From: Acidithiobacillus sp. AMEEHan
GTDB taxonomy: Bacteria > Pseudomonadota > Gammaproteobacteria > Acidithiobacillales > Acidithiobacillaceae
Length of the DNA: 64,000 bases
NCBI RefSeq assembly: GCF_030996345.1
Contig: NZ_CP118747.1
Span: 1,176,001 to 1,240,000 of the forward strand
Direction of reading: 5' to 3'
Shown here: positions 52,925 through 62,377 of the stretch, piece after piece
How the letters are laid out: each line of letters begins with the position of its first letter
Position numbering within the stretch: the first letter of the stretch is position 1
Program-made: the position numbers and the translations under genes
The notes under the pieces: model-generated
Told to the model about the DNA's origin: nothing
The model's input: the letters and a program-made list of their open reading frames with translations, nothing else
Databases searched by the model: none

Positions 52925-55687
52925 ATGCGTTTGGGTTCTTTCCATCACCTGCGGGTTGCGGTGGTAATTGGGGTTTTGACGTTGCTCTGGGTGGGCTTGT
53001 TGCCTGCACAAGCTGCTTCCCTGCCCAGTGTTGGATTTTACTATGGCGACGGCGCGGCACCTGCGGCGTTCCATGATTTTGACTGGGTGGTCGTCAATCC
53101 TGGAGGCGATCGTTCACCCAGTGCCTTCGCTCCGCAACAAAAGGTTTTCGCCTATGTCAGTATTGGCGAAACGACGCCCGGTGACGATCGTTATGCGCAG
53201 CTTCCGGAATCCTGTGTGCTGGGTCGTAATGCCGCTTGGGGCGGTAAAATCATCGATCTCGCGCATGCGCAATGTCGCGACTTTCTCCTGCAGAAAGTCA
53301 TCGATCCAATCTGGGCGGAGGGATACCGCGGATTTTTCCTGGACACTCTCGACTCCTATGAGGCAGTGACGGAGGGGGCGGCGCGGAAGGCTCAGGAACA
53401 GGGGCTCGTCGATCTGATTCAGGCCATCAAGGCGGCGCATCCGCAGGCACAATTGATTGCCAATCGGGGTTTCTCGGTACTGCCACAGATTCACCAAGAC
53501 CTGTCTGCAGTGCTGGCTGAGTCGCTGTTCCACGAATGGAATCAATCAGCCCAAAGCTATCAGGAGGTGTCGGCATCCAACCGTGAGGCTCTTGTCACGG
53601 AACTGCGTAAGGCGCAATCCTTTGGTCTGCCAGCTATCGTGATCGACTATCTGCCGACAAAACTCAATCGCGAGGGGTGGTGGAAGGATGCCGAGAAGAT
53701 CCGGGCTCTGGGTTTTATCCCCTATGTGACCAATGGCAAGCTGACGGCAGTTGGTGCTGGCTTGCGTGAGCCGATGCCGCGGCATGTCCTGATCCTGTAT
53801 AACAGCACAGGCCCAAAAGAATACAGTGAGGCGTTTGCCGATGGCGCCATGCCTTTGGAGTATCTCGGCTACATTCCCGAGTTCCGGCGTTTGTCCGATG
53901 GCTTGCCCAAAGCTCCCTACGCTGGGGAATACGCGGGGGTGATATTATGGAGTGATGGCGATCCGGTGACTGATGTTGCCGGTCTTTCGCGCTGGTTGCG
54001 TGGCGTGAAACAGGCGGGAATACCACTCCTGCTGATGGGGGATTTTCAGGATGATCTGGATGCCGAATTCTATCAGGCACTGGAAATGTCTCGCCCTCAG
54101 TCGGTCACGACCAGTTCGGCAGAGGTTGTCAGTGCGGCCAAGGAAATGAACTATGAAATGCCGGTGCAGGCCAGCACTCGGGATTTTCTCGCGACGAACG
54201 CCCCAGCGGGCAGCCAGATTTGGCTGCATCTGCGCGACATCTCCGGCAGTAGCGAAGACGCCGCAGCCATCACTCCGTGGGGTGGCTATGTATTGTCGCC
54301 CTACATCTTGAAGACACTACCGAATAAGGACACCCGTTGGCTCATTGATCCTTTTGCGCTGTATCGAGAGGCCCTGCGTTTGCCGCCAATGCCAGTACCC
54401 GATACGACGACCGAAAGTGGACGACGTCTGTTCATGGCGCATACCGACGGCGACGGATTCGTCAGCCGCGCCCAGTTCCCGCCGTACCACATTGCTGGTG
54501 AGGTCTACATGCACCGGATCCTGGAGAAATACAAGTTGCCGTTTACGGGTTCCATCATTGTTGGCGACTTGCTCCCCGGTGATCGTGGACTGTATCCGGC
54601 GCTCGCGCCCCTGGGTACCCAGGTGGCCCGCGAGGTGTTTCGTCTGCCCTATGTGGAAATTGGTTCGCATATGTGGTCGCATCCCTTCAATTGGCCAGCA
54701 ATCGAAGCAGGGAAGGATTACCCCGGTATCAATCTGCCAGTCCCGGGATACAAATTCAGTCCCTACATGGAGGCGGTAGGTGCTGCCAAGTGGATTGATC
54801 AACACCTCGCGCCCCCCTGTAAACAGGTGGTAATTGATCAGTGGTCGGGGGATTGTGAACCCGATGCACGGGTGGTGGGCCTTGCGTATGGGGCCGGATT
54901 GATGAACATCAACGGTGGTGACAGTTATATCAGCAAAAAGGACCCGAGTATCACGGCGGTTCCCCCCATCGGCATTTTTCGCGGTAAATGGTTGCAGGTC
55001 TTTGCTCCAGATGCGAACGAGGATTACTTTACCAACCAATGGCACGGGCCGTTCTGGGGCTATATCAATGTCATCCAGACATTCGAGATGACCAACAAGC
55101 CTCATCGCCTGAAACCGATCGACATCTATACGCATTGGTATACGGCGACCAAACTGGCCTCTCTCTCTGCGCTGGAAAAGGTATATGACTGGGTTCTGAC
55201 CCAATCCATCACCCCCACCTATGTCGCCAATTATGCGCACATCGCGAATAATTTTTTCACCATTCACATCGCGCGCCAAGGTGATGGTTTCTGGATTGGT
55301 AATGCCACTGACCTACGTGAACTGCGTATGCCGAAAAGCCTCGGCTATCCCAACCTCGCGGCCAGCTCGGGCATTGCGGGGTACAACGATACGCCAAACG
55401 GTGCCTACTACGTGCATATGGATGGCCAGGGGTCGGCATTTTTGGCTCTGCAATCCGCGGCCCCGAAGGTACCGTACATCAGGAGCGCCAACGCGCCCAT
55501 CGCCTCTTATCAAGAAAATGCCAATGGCTTTACCGCGCAGCTCGATGGTTTTGTGCCGGTACAGCTCCATCTCGCCAATGTGCAGGGTTGTGAGGTAAGG
55601 CTGAACGGCAAGCCAGCAACAGATTCCGAGCAGATCCAGAGCAGTTCGCAGCGTGTGCGTGTCGATGTCCGCTGCCCGACAAGCTGA
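52925..55687 (+). CDS. pelA: Pel polysaccharide hydrolase/deacetylase PelA
   Basis: Periplasmic enzyme that trims and partly de-N-acetylates Pel, an N-acetylgalactosamine/galactosamine polymer. Signal peptide (to about residue 31, AQAAS). N-terminal hydrolase domain with FFLDTLDSY (about residues 137-145). The deacetylase domain has MAHTDGDGF (D508, D510) and GSHMWSHPF (H582, H586), a metal-binding D and HxxxH pair. These match the arrangement in Pseudomonas PelA. The 920 residues match PelA in length. First gene of the operon; its 3' end overlaps the first PelB-like gene by 23 nt. AGGAGG is 5 nt before the ATG. Confidence 0.93.
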   Translation: MRLGSFHHLRVAVVIGVLTLLWVGLLPAQAASLPSVGFYYGDGAAPAAFHDFDWVVVNPGGDRSPSAFAPQQKVFAYVSIGETTPGDDRYAQLPESCVLGRNAAWGGKIIDLAHAQCRDFLLQKVIDPIWAEGYRGFFLDTLDSYEAVTEGAARKAQEQGLVDLIQAIKAAHPQAQLIANRGFSVLPQIHQDLSAVLAESLFHEWNQSAQSYQEVSASNREALVTELRKAQSFGLPAIVIDYLPTKLNREGWWKDAEKIRALGFIPYVTNGKLTAVGAGLREPMPRHVLILYNSTGPKEYSEAFADGAMPLEYLGYIPEFRRLSDGLPKAPYAGEYAGVILWSDGDPVTDVAGLSRWLRGVKQAGIPLLLMGDFQDDLDAEFYQALEMSRPQSVTTSSAEVVSAAKEMNYEMPVQASTRDFLATNAPAGSQIWLHLRDISGSSEDAAAITPWGGYVLSPYILKTLPNKDTRWLIDPFALYREALRLPPMPVPDTTTESGRRLFMAHTDGDGFVSRAQFPPYHIAGEVYMHRILEKYKLPFTGSIIVGDLLPGDRGLYPALAPLGTQVAREVFRLPYVEIGSHMWSHPFNWPAIEAGKDYPGINLPVPGYKFSPYMEAVGAAKWIDQHLAPPCKQVVIDQWSGDCEPDARVVGLAYGAGLMNINGGDSYISKKDPSITAVPPIGIFRGKWLQVFAPDANEDYFTNQWHGPFWGYINVIQTFEMTNKPHRLKPIDIYTHWYTATKLASLSALEKVYDWVLTQSITPTYVANYAHIANNFFTIHIARQGDGFWIGNATDLRELRMPKSLGYPNLAASSGIAGYNDTPNGAYYVHMDGQGSAFLALQSAAPKVPYIRSANAPIASYQENANGFTAQLDGFVPVQLHLANVQGCEVRLNGKPATDSEQIQSSSQRVRVDVRCPTS

Positions 55688-56516
55688 TCTGGCTGGCGGT
55701 CGGGCGCATCTACTACGCCCGGCGAGTCTGCTGCTTTTTGTTGCGATCGTTCTGGCGGTGATCGCCGGTGTCGCCTGGCAGTATGGTTGGCATGGTCCTC
55801 TATTTTTTCAGGAGACCGCTGCCGATGCGCAGGCGCATCTGGAGAGTGCGGACCTGATGTTGCGCAGCGGTCAGTATACTGCGGCACGAAGACAAATTGC
55901 TCCCGTATTGCGTGAACCCGACGGTCCTTTGTACCGTCAGGCGCGCCTCCTGCAATGGCGGATCGACAAAACGGAAACGCTTGCCATCCCTGCAGACTCG
56001 CCGAAGCGTGAGGCAGCGCTGCGGAGCTTGCGCCCGCAGTTGGCAGGACTGTATGCAATGGGTTCCTGGCCGCTTGCCCAGTGGCAAGCCTTCGCGCGGG
56101 ATGCCTATGCCTTGGGTGCCTACGACCTCAGCGCACAGGCGTGGTTGGCGGCCGCCAGAGCAGACCCGCACGAGCGGGAGGCTGATCAGCTTGCGGCCGC
56201 ACATGCCTGGGCAGCTGGCAGTCAGCCGGCCAAAGCCGGTGCTCTCCTTCTGCAGCTCGCGGCGCAGAGTCAAGACAGCGCACGAGCGAAGCGTTGGTTC
56301 TTGCAGGGGATACGATGGATACAGGGTGGAAAAGGCGCAGAAGCTGCCCTGCAAGGAGCGCAATCGACTCTGCAGAGGTTGCCCCAGCTATGGCAGGATC
56401 ATGAGGTGCTGCTCGCCATGGCGGAGCTGGCCCTCTCTGCTGGTCGCCCGCAGCTGGCCGCAGAGTGGCTGCGTCGCGAATTGTTGCGCAAAGCCCCTGG
56501 CAGGAAGATGTCATGA
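55665..56516 (+). CDS. PelB-like protein part 1: membrane-anchored N-terminal TPR segment
   Basis: A 283-residue protein with one N-terminal transmembrane helix (PASLLLFVAIVLAVIAGVAW, about residues 24-43), then a helical region with repeats of TPR character (AHLESADLMLRSGQYTAARR; AAHAWAAGSQPAKAGALLLQ). Pseudomonas PelB also begins with a membrane helix followed by TPRs, but is one 1,193-residue protein. ATG 55665 lies inside pelA (23-nt overlap); the frame is open upstream to 55653. The next gene starts with overlapping ATGA. Role as the inner-membrane-proximal part of the Pel export apparatus is inferred from order and shape. Confidence 0.65.
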   Translation: MSAARQADLAGGRAHLLRPASLLLFVAIVLAVIAGVAWQYGWHGPLFFQETAADAQAHLESADLMLRSGQYTAARRQIAPVLREPDGPLYRQARLLQWRIDKTETLAIPADSPKREAALRSLRPQLAGLYAMGSWPLAQWQAFARDAYALGAYDLSAQAWLAAARADPHEREADQLAAAHAWAAGSQPAKAGALLLQLAAQSQDSARAKRWFLQGIRWIQGGKGAEAALQGAQSTLQRLPQLWQDHEVLLAMAELALSAGRPQLAAEWLRRELLRKAPGRKMS

Positions 56517-58159
56517 AGATTCGCGCCCTCGCGATCAGCTTCGTTCTCGCGTGGTGCGCGTTGCCAGCGCTTGCCGCTTCGATGCCCTCGGATTGGTGGA
56601 AGGCGCCTGGTAGCCTGGCTTCTGACGACGCAGAATGGCGGGCGAAGTATCTGCAGCAAAAAGAGGTTGCAAATGCCTTTGCCGCGGATTTACAGGCCAG
56701 CCAAAAATCGGGCAAGGGGATGAGTTACCTGGACCAAGGCGGCGTATCACCATCCTGGTACCGGCCACCTTTGGAAGTGCAGCCCTATCCGGCGAAATAT
56801 TCGCAAAAGCTTTACGATCTGGCCTACAGCGCTTTTTTGCAAAGTCATGAACTTGACGAAGCCTACCGGCTGGCTTTCACGGCGGTTCAGAAGCGGCCGG
56901 ATGATCGGCTTTGGCGCCAGCGGCTGATCGAAGTTGCGGGCTGGTTGGGTCAACGCGAAGAGGTGTTACGTCAGCTGCATTGGCTCGCGGAGCATGGCGA
57001 TGCGACGGCACAGGCTAAGGCAATATCGCTGGCCTTGACTCTGGAGCGGCCGGATATCGTCATCAGCATGCTGGCACCGGCGGCACACAGTCGGCCGCTC
57101 AGTGACGCAGAGTGGAAATCCCTGATCTATGCATACGGGCAGCTCGGCGAACCAGACCGTGCGTTGAAGGCCCTCGATTATGCGCTCCAACGTTTCGGCC
57201 CCCGGCGCTATCTGCTGAATCAGAAGGCGTATCTCAGCTATCAGATGGGCGACATCGAAGCCAGCCTGCACGCCTTGCAGCGCAGTGCCGGGCAGTACGG
57301 TTCCGATCCGTCGATAGCGATCGAAGAGGCGCGCCTGTTGTCCATGCAAGGGAATTATCGTCTGGCCTTTGCCGCGCTGGAGCGTGTTCGTGCGCAAGCG
57401 ACCCTGGAAGAGGTTCCGTTTTGGCAACTGTATGCCGTCCTCGCTTGGGAATTGCATGATCATGACGCCGCATTGCAGGCGGAAAAGACGCTCTATCTTC
57501 TGGGCGCTGCCAATCAATATGATTTGCAACGTTTGGTACGATTGACGGGTGAGAAGGAACCCGAGGCGGCTTTGTCGGTGGCCATGCTCGGATGGCGCAA
57601 ATACCATCTCCCGATTTTTTACTTCGAAGGATTGTATTATGCAGCTGCAGCCAAACATTGGGAGACCTTGGGGCAACTGTTGCAAGAGGTGGCAAAGTCC
57701 GACCCGGATGGCCTGCGGAATTTTCCCGCCTACTGGTTGGCGTTGGGGCAATGGGCCAATGCCCGTCTCGACTACCACCTTGCCGGATACGCCTATGCAG
57801 AAGCCCTCCGACGGAACCCTGATGATACTGTCGCCGAAAACAATTTGCTGTGGATGCTCATCGACAGTGGCCAGCTACGTCTGTTGCGCGCCGTTCTGGT
57901 GGGGAACACGGCGCAACCGGAATCGGCCCTGCGCGATGCCGTGCGTAATGCCCTCGAGCGTTTGAATCTGAACCGCCAGGCCCTCTATTTGCCTAGGGAC
58001 CTCGCGAAGGTAGCGCCAAGCGCGCGGGCCCCGCGTTTGCTCAACGAGGCATCTCTCTGGGATAGCACTGGTCAGACCGGTCTGGCTTGGAGCTTGCGTC
58101 GTCAAGCGGCCTGGCAAAGTGCTCAGGAGTTACGCGATATGGATGGGGGTGATCGGTGA
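56513..58159 (+). CDS. PelB-like protein part 2: exported TPR scaffold
   Basis: A 548-residue protein with a signal peptide (MKIRALAISFVLAWCALPALAA). The remainder is mainly helical repeats, e.g. YDLAYSAFLQSHELDEAYRL, LIYAYGQLGEPDRALKALDY and AYLSYQMGDIEASLHALQRS, fitting TPRs. It corresponds in position to the periplasmic TPR region of PelB that binds PelA. ATG 56513 overlaps the previous stop (ATGA). An upstream in-frame extension from 56465 would place the signal peptide internally. The next gene overlaps as GTGA. I expect it to be periplasmic. Confidence 0.7.
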   Translation: MKIRALAISFVLAWCALPALAASMPSDWWKAPGSLASDDAEWRAKYLQQKEVANAFAADLQASQKSGKGMSYLDQGGVSPSWYRPPLEVQPYPAKYSQKLYDLAYSAFLQSHELDEAYRLAFTAVQKRPDDRLWRQRLIEVAGWLGQREEVLRQLHWLAEHGDATAQAKAISLALTLERPDIVISMLAPAAHSRPLSDAEWKSLIYAYGQLGEPDRALKALDYALQRFGPRRYLLNQKAYLSYQMGDIEASLHALQRSAGQYGSDPSIAIEEARLLSMQGNYRLAFAALERVRAQATLEEVPFWQLYAVLAWELHDHDAALQAEKTLYLLGAANQYDLQRLVRLTGEKEPEAALSVAMLGWRKYHLPIFYFEGLYYAAAAKHWETLGQLLQEVAKSDPDGLRNFPAYWLALGQWANARLDYHLAGYAYAEALRRNPDDTVAENNLLWMLIDSGQLRLLRAVLVGNTAQPESALRDAVRNALERLNLNRQALYLPRDLAKVAPSARAPRLLNEASLWDSTGQTGLAWSLRRQAAWQSAQELRDMDGGDR

Positions 58160-59628
58160 GACGCAAGGGTCTGGGCGTTCTGGCGTTGCTGACGGCAAGC
58201 TCTTGCCTGTTTCCGGCCCTGGCCCGCGCGAACGGCGACAATACGGTCTCGTCCCAGTCCGCAGCTCGTGCCGTTCCCGTCCGCCAGCCGACGCCTGACT
58301 CCGACTTTGCGCACGATCCCTTGTATACCCTTGCCGATGCTTTGGCCGCAGCACCCGCTGGCGGCAATGTGACGCGCCATGTGTTGCTTGCCGCGGCACG
58401 TCGGGGCGATTTCCTGCCCGCCATATCCTGGAGTTTGGCGCACGGCTACTGGGGCCTCGCGCAACTGCTGGCCACCAGTAACCCGCAGCCGACGCCGCGG
58501 TGGGTAGAGCTGAGCCTGGCACTGCATGCCCACGATACGCCTGCCCTAGCGCGTCTCTTGCGGCACCCGCAGGGTCTACCGGTGCGCGACCGCATGCAGG
58601 CGCAGATGGAGCTGGGACGTTACCGGCAAGCCCGGCAGGATGCATTGTCGGCTATGCAGACCGATCCGTTTGACCGTCTTCTGCGCCGCCAATATCTGGA
58701 AGCCGTGCGCGAGAGTGCGAGCTTCGTGGATCTTGCGGGCAGCTGGCAAGCGTTCAACGGCCTCAGCCTCTTTGGACCGCGGCTGCGTGGACGGATCGCC
58801 TGGAATGACCGTTGGAGTTTGCTATTTGACGCCGATGCCTTGGCGCAGTCCGCGTCTGCGGCTTCTCAATTGCTCCGCGTGCCCTCGTGGAGTAGCCGTG
58901 ATTTGGTTGGTTTCCGCTGGCAAGATCCGCGCTGGCAGATAGAGGGCTTATTGGGAAGCTATCAGGCCGAACGAAACAATGTGAGCGCGCGTATCTCGCT
59001 TGCCTGGCAAGCGACCGATACGGGCGAATTCTCCGCCAACTTCGATTATCATGACCGCAGTCTGCAAAGCCCTGCCCTCGCAGTGGCAGGCATGGTCAAC
59101 CGCATTGACTTGCAGTGGGCGCAGCGCTTCGGTTCCTGGCTGGGCAACATCGGTGGGGGATGGCGGCAATATCAGGGACAGGATGGGGACGCACTCGGGA
59201 GCGATCGCTTCGGCGAGGTTTCCTTGTTGTGGCGTCATAATCTCGGCCCTTGGGAATTCCAAGTTGGACCCTTCGCCGATTATCACGATCTTACCCGGGT
59301 TACTCAGTTGCAAGGAGTACTGGCTGCCGCGTTGCAACCGGATGCCCGTATCCCGGATCTTATATTGCCCGGTAGTTACGCCGATATCGGAATGCGAGTG
59401 CAGTGGGGAACTTGGGAGCGGGCCATCGCTAGTGATTGGACTCCGTATATCGCCCTCAGTGTGTATCAGAATACCCGGTTTGGGCCGCAATATCAGTTCG
59501 ATGCAGGTTTGAGTACCTCGGTTTTTGGGCCGGATCGGCTGCGTATTGGTTTCGCCCAGGGGCAGGGAGGAAATGGGTTGGCCTTGAATCAGCGCATGGT
59601 GCGCCTCGGATACCGTTTTTATTTTTAA
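58156..59628 (+). CDS. pelB: PelB-like protein part 3: outer-membrane barrel
   Basis: A 490-residue protein corresponding to the C-terminal porin domain of PelB. It has an N-terminal hydrophobic signal (LGVLALLTASSCLFPALARA), a helical region of about 170 residues (ALAAAPAGGNVTRHVLLAAAR; TPRWVELSLALHAHDTPALA), then many amphipathic beta-strands (e.g. RNNVSARISLAWQATDTGEF; WAQRFGSWLGNIGGGWRQYQ). It ends in LGYRFYF, a proper outer-membrane barrel C-terminus. GTG 58156 overlaps the previous stop. Expected to form the Pel exit pore, joined with the PelC ring. Confidence 0.78.
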   Translation: MRRKGLGVLALLTASSCLFPALARANGDNTVSSQSAARAVPVRQPTPDSDFAHDPLYTLADALAAAPAGGNVTRHVLLAAARRGDFLPAISWSLAHGYWGLAQLLATSNPQPTPRWVELSLALHAHDTPALARLLRHPQGLPVRDRMQAQMELGRYRQARQDALSAMQTDPFDRLLRRQYLEAVRESASFVDLAGSWQAFNGLSLFGPRLRGRIAWNDRWSLLFDADALAQSASAASQLLRVPSWSSRDLVGFRWQDPRWQIEGLLGSYQAERNNVSARISLAWQATDTGEFSANFDYHDRSLQSPALAVAGMVNRIDLQWAQRFGSWLGNIGGGWRQYQGQDGDALGSDRFGEVSLLWRHNLGPWEFQVGPFADYHDLTRVTQLQGVLAAALQPDARIPDLILPGSYADIGMRVQWGTWERAIASDWTPYIALSVYQNTRFGPQYQFDAGLSTSVFGPDRLRIGFAQGQGGNGLALNQRMVRLGYRFYF

Positions 59629-59650
59629 GAATCGAACAGGGGGAATCAAG

Positions 59651-60184
59651 ATGAATTGGCGCGCAGTAGTCGTTTCTGTAGGACTGGTGGCTTCGCTTGG
59701 TGGCTGTGCCGGTATGAATGTGCAAACGGCCGGCCCGCTCGCAGACAACAAGGGAGCCACCTGGGCGGTGCTGCCCTTTGCCAATAATACCGAGACTCCG
59801 ATGGCCAATGCCCGTGCGGCGGCGATCGCTGCAGGTACCTTGCAAAGTGAGGGACGGCCGGTACTTGGGAATCTGCCGATCAATACCCGTACCGAAGCCC
59901 TCCTTGGTGGCGACTGGAAGCGGGAATATGCGGACGCCTTGCGTCAGGCGCGTGCCGATGGAGCTCGCTATGCCCTGGCGGGAAGTGTCGATGAATGGGA
60001 TTATCGTGCTGGGATTAATGCCGAACCGGAAGTGGCCATGACGCTGTGGGTGGTCGATGTTGCCAACGATAAGGTGGTGTGGAGTGGGGTGGGCAGTGCC
60101 CACGGCGGAAGCCTGGGACGTGGCGGCACAGGAGGGGTTGCGCAACGCCTGATCCAGCGCCTCCTCAATCGCGCGCTTCACTAG
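59651..60184 (+). CDS. pelC: Pel export lipoprotein PelC
   Basis: A 177-residue lipoprotein. The lipobox is LGGC (C about residue 19), followed by MNVQTAGPLADNKGATWAVLPFANNTETPMA. WAVLPFANNTETP and YALAGSVDEWDYRAG fit the small alpha/beta fold of PelC, which forms a dodecameric ring under the outer membrane that funnels negative charge-guided Pel to the PelB pore. GGGGGAATC lies before the ATG. pelD begins 4 nt after its stop. Confidence 0.88.
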   Translation: MNWRAVVVSVGLVASLGGCAGMNVQTAGPLADNKGATWAVLPFANNTETPMANARAAAIAAGTLQSEGRPVLGNLPINTRTEALLGGDWKREYADALRQARADGARYALAGSVDEWDYRAGINAEPEVAMTLWVVDVANDKVVWSGVGSAHGGSLGRGGTGGVAQRLIQRLLNRALH

Positions 60185-60188
60185 CATC

Positions 60189-61478
60189 ATGGGCATGCTG
60201 ACGGCGCTGCCACGACGGGGCGAGGGCTGGCTCGAGGCAATTCTATTGCCGATCTGTGCATTACTGCTCAGCAATTTTCTGCGTCCCCAGGATCCCCTGT
60301 TGTTCACCCAGGGGTTCCCCTGGTTGATGCTCATCCCCTTGCTTATCGCCTTGCGTTACGCCTTCCTGCCGGCATTGGCTTCCATGGTGATCCTGGCCAG
60401 TGATTTTCTCTGGCATCCCTATCCGCTGGGTGTCAGTCTGGAGCTTGCTGCCGGTACCTTACTGGTGGTGCTCATTGGGTCGGAATTCAGTGCATACTGG
60501 TCGCGGCGCGAGACGGGACGTGCGCTGGAGGAAGAAATTACCGCAACCCGGCTGCGTCAGCTCGCGGATGACCTCTACGTCACGCGAATTTCCCTCGATC
60601 GTCTGGAGCAAAGCCTGCTCTACAAACCGGTTTCTGCGCGTACTGCCCTGGAAGACCTGCGACGTAGCCTCATTGCCAATCGAGGTGTCCTGAACCGGGA
60701 GATCGTATCCCGGGCCTTGTATTTTCTGAATCAGCTTGCCGGGCTACAAGTGGCTGCCTGGTATTCTCGCCCCGCTGCGAATACGCATCCAGTCTTGCTG
60801 GCTAGCTTCGGTGACGTTACCGCACTGAATGAGATGGATCCTGTTTGGCACCAGGCGGTTGCAGAAGGCCAAAGCCAGAATATTGCAGGCCTTGATTTGG
60901 CGCAGATCCAGCAATATCTGTCCGTCCATGTCTGCGGGGAAGAGGCCGGAATCGTATACTATCTCGCCATTGAAGAGATGTCTTTTTTTGCTATTAGCAG
61001 AGAAAACTTGCAGATCGTAGAGGTTTTATTTCAGTACCTCTGTAACTATTCCGAGGCAGTTCAATTTTCTCAGTCATTACTGCAACATTGGTCTGATTGT
61101 CCACCAGAGTTTGCTGTCGATTTTCTGCAACTGCAGCGTTTGGCAAAGATCGTCGCGAAGGTGGGGTTCTGTGTTCGCTACGTTCTGCGGGATGCCCCAC
61201 AAGCGGAGGCGATCGTGCGAAGCATGCAAAACCTGCGTCGCGGATTGGATGTATTGTGGTTGCATCGCGGTGGAAGCGACCTGTATCTGCTGGTTCTGCT
61301 GCCATTTTCTGGCCAAAGTGCGATGGAGGGCTACCTGCGGCGTGTGGAAACCCAGATCCAGGAAAGCTGCCGCAACGAGTGGGAAAAGGTTTTTCAACGC
61401 AGAGATGCCTTGGAGCTCGACGGCAGGGACGCTGTTGTCCAGATTCGCGCCTTCCTCGAAGAGGGAGATTCGCCGTGA
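60189..61478 (+). CDS. pelD: c-di-GMP-binding Pel regulator PelD
   Basis: Inner-membrane receptor that activates Pel synthesis when c-di-GMP is bound. N-terminal helices (about residues 15-98) are followed by a coiled segment (RALEEEITATRLRQLADDLY), a GAF domain (about 145-300) and a degenerate GGDEF domain. RGLD at 351-354 is an RxxD I-site motif of the type that binds c-di-GMP in Pseudomonas PelD, and LHRGGSDLYLLVL replaces the GGDEF catalytic loop, so it should not make c-di-GMP. Arg384/385 (YLRRVE) may be the further contact. Length 429 is close to PelD (455). pelE overlaps its stop as GTGA. Confidence 0.88.
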   Translation: MGMLTALPRRGEGWLEAILLPICALLLSNFLRPQDPLLFTQGFPWLMLIPLLIALRYAFLPALASMVILASDFLWHPYPLGVSLELAAGTLLVVLIGSEFSAYWSRRETGRALEEEITATRLRQLADDLYVTRISLDRLEQSLLYKPVSARTALEDLRRSLIANRGVLNREIVSRALYFLNQLAGLQVAAWYSRPAANTHPVLLASFGDVTALNEMDPVWHQAVAEGQSQNIAGLDLAQIQQYLSVHVCGEEAGIVYYLAIEEMSFFAISRENLQIVEVLFQYLCNYSEAVQFSQSLLQHWSDCPPEFAVDFLQLQRLAKIVAKVGFCVRYVLRDAPQAEAIVRSMQNLRRGLDVLWLHRGGSDLYLLVLLPFSGQSAMEGYLRRVETQIQESCRNEWEKVFQRRDALELDGRDAVVQIRAFLEEGDSP

Positions 61479-62377
61479 TTTTGGTCGCTATCCTTTATTT
61501 TTTTGTTGCCTTGGCGGCATCGTTAGGGGCAAGCGTCATTGCGCCACGGGAGAGGGCATTACGGGGTTGGTTGCCAGCCTGGCTCCTGTTTCTCTTGCTC
61601 AGCGTTTTTCTCCCATTCCTGGGTGCGGTGCTTGCCGTAAGTTATGCGATTGCCCTCCGCTCCGTGCGGCACCGTATTCACGTTGCCGCAGTAGAACCAA
61701 TCCTCGTGCCGGCTCCCGCACGAGACCTTCGTCTACGCATTTCCGTTGCCTCGGAGGGAGCGGTGGCAGGTCGGCTGAGAGGATCCAGGAATCTTGGTCA
61801 GAGGGTGGAGGCACTTTCCCAGATCGTCTCCTCCCGTTTTGCCGAACAAACTCGTTTGCTGCGCTCTGCGTTACGTGACGAAGCCGAAGAGATCCGCTTG
61901 CTGGCCTATGCTGCCTTGGATCAGCGCGAACAGGAAAATACGGAACTCTTGTTAGATCTGCAGCAGGATATTGAACACAGTTCCAGCCCCCGCCTGCGGC
62001 AGCGGCTGCAGGAATATCTAGCCTGGTTGCGGTGGAACATCGACCACACCGATTCTCGTGAGCTGGCCGATCCGTTGCTGCGGAAAGAGGAGGCGAAGCC
62101 TGAGCTTGGCTTCGATGACCAGGCGGTGGAGCCGGCGCCAGCCATGCTGCGAGGGCTGCGTGCATTGGAAATCGGCGCTGCGGGCCAGGCGCTAGAGCTT
62201 TTTCGGCAAGCCGAGCAAGCGAATGTGGCACCGAGTGTGCTTGCCCCCTATCGAGCGGCAGCGCTTTATCTTCAGCGCGACATTCAAGGTTTGCAATCGG
62301 TATACGCAGATCATCCCGAGATGGCTCTCTCTCCGCGTTACGCCGCGTCCTATCGTTTCTGGATAGGTCAGAAATGA
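61475..62377 (+). CDS. pelE: Pel synthesis membrane protein PelE
   Basis: A 300-residue protein with two N-terminal membrane helices (VAILYFFVALAASLGASVIA and LPAWLLFLLLSVFLPFLGAVLAV) and a cytoplasmic helical region with TPR-like repeats (LREALRDEAEEIRLLAYAALDQ type; MLRGLRALEIGAAGQALELF). This is the PelE layout. GTG 61475 overlaps the pelD stop, with GAGGGAG upstream. The next gene overlaps by 4 nt. In Pseudomonas, PelE joins PelD, PelF and PelG in the inner-membrane synthase complex. Confidence 0.83.
   Translation: MILVAILYFFVALAASLGASVIAPRERALRGWLPAWLLFLLLSVFLPFLGAVLAVSYAIALRSVRHRIHVAAVEPILVPAPARDLRLRISVASEGAVAGRLRGSRNLGQRVEALSQIVSSRFAEQTRLLRSALRDEAEEIRLLAYAALDQREQENTELLLDLQQDIEHSSSPRLRQRLQEYLAWLRWNIDHTDSRELADPLLRKEEAKPELGFDDQAVEPAPAMLRGLRALEIGAAGQALELFRQAEQANVAPSVLAPYRAAALYLQRDIQGLQSVYADHPEMALSPRYAASYRFWIGQK

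Noticed and set aside
55665-59628. Explaining the three PelB-like genes as frameshift fragments of one gene
   Set aside because: Each has an N-terminal membrane or export signal and a clean overlapping start/stop, unlike the homopolymer breaks in clpA, envC and metF.
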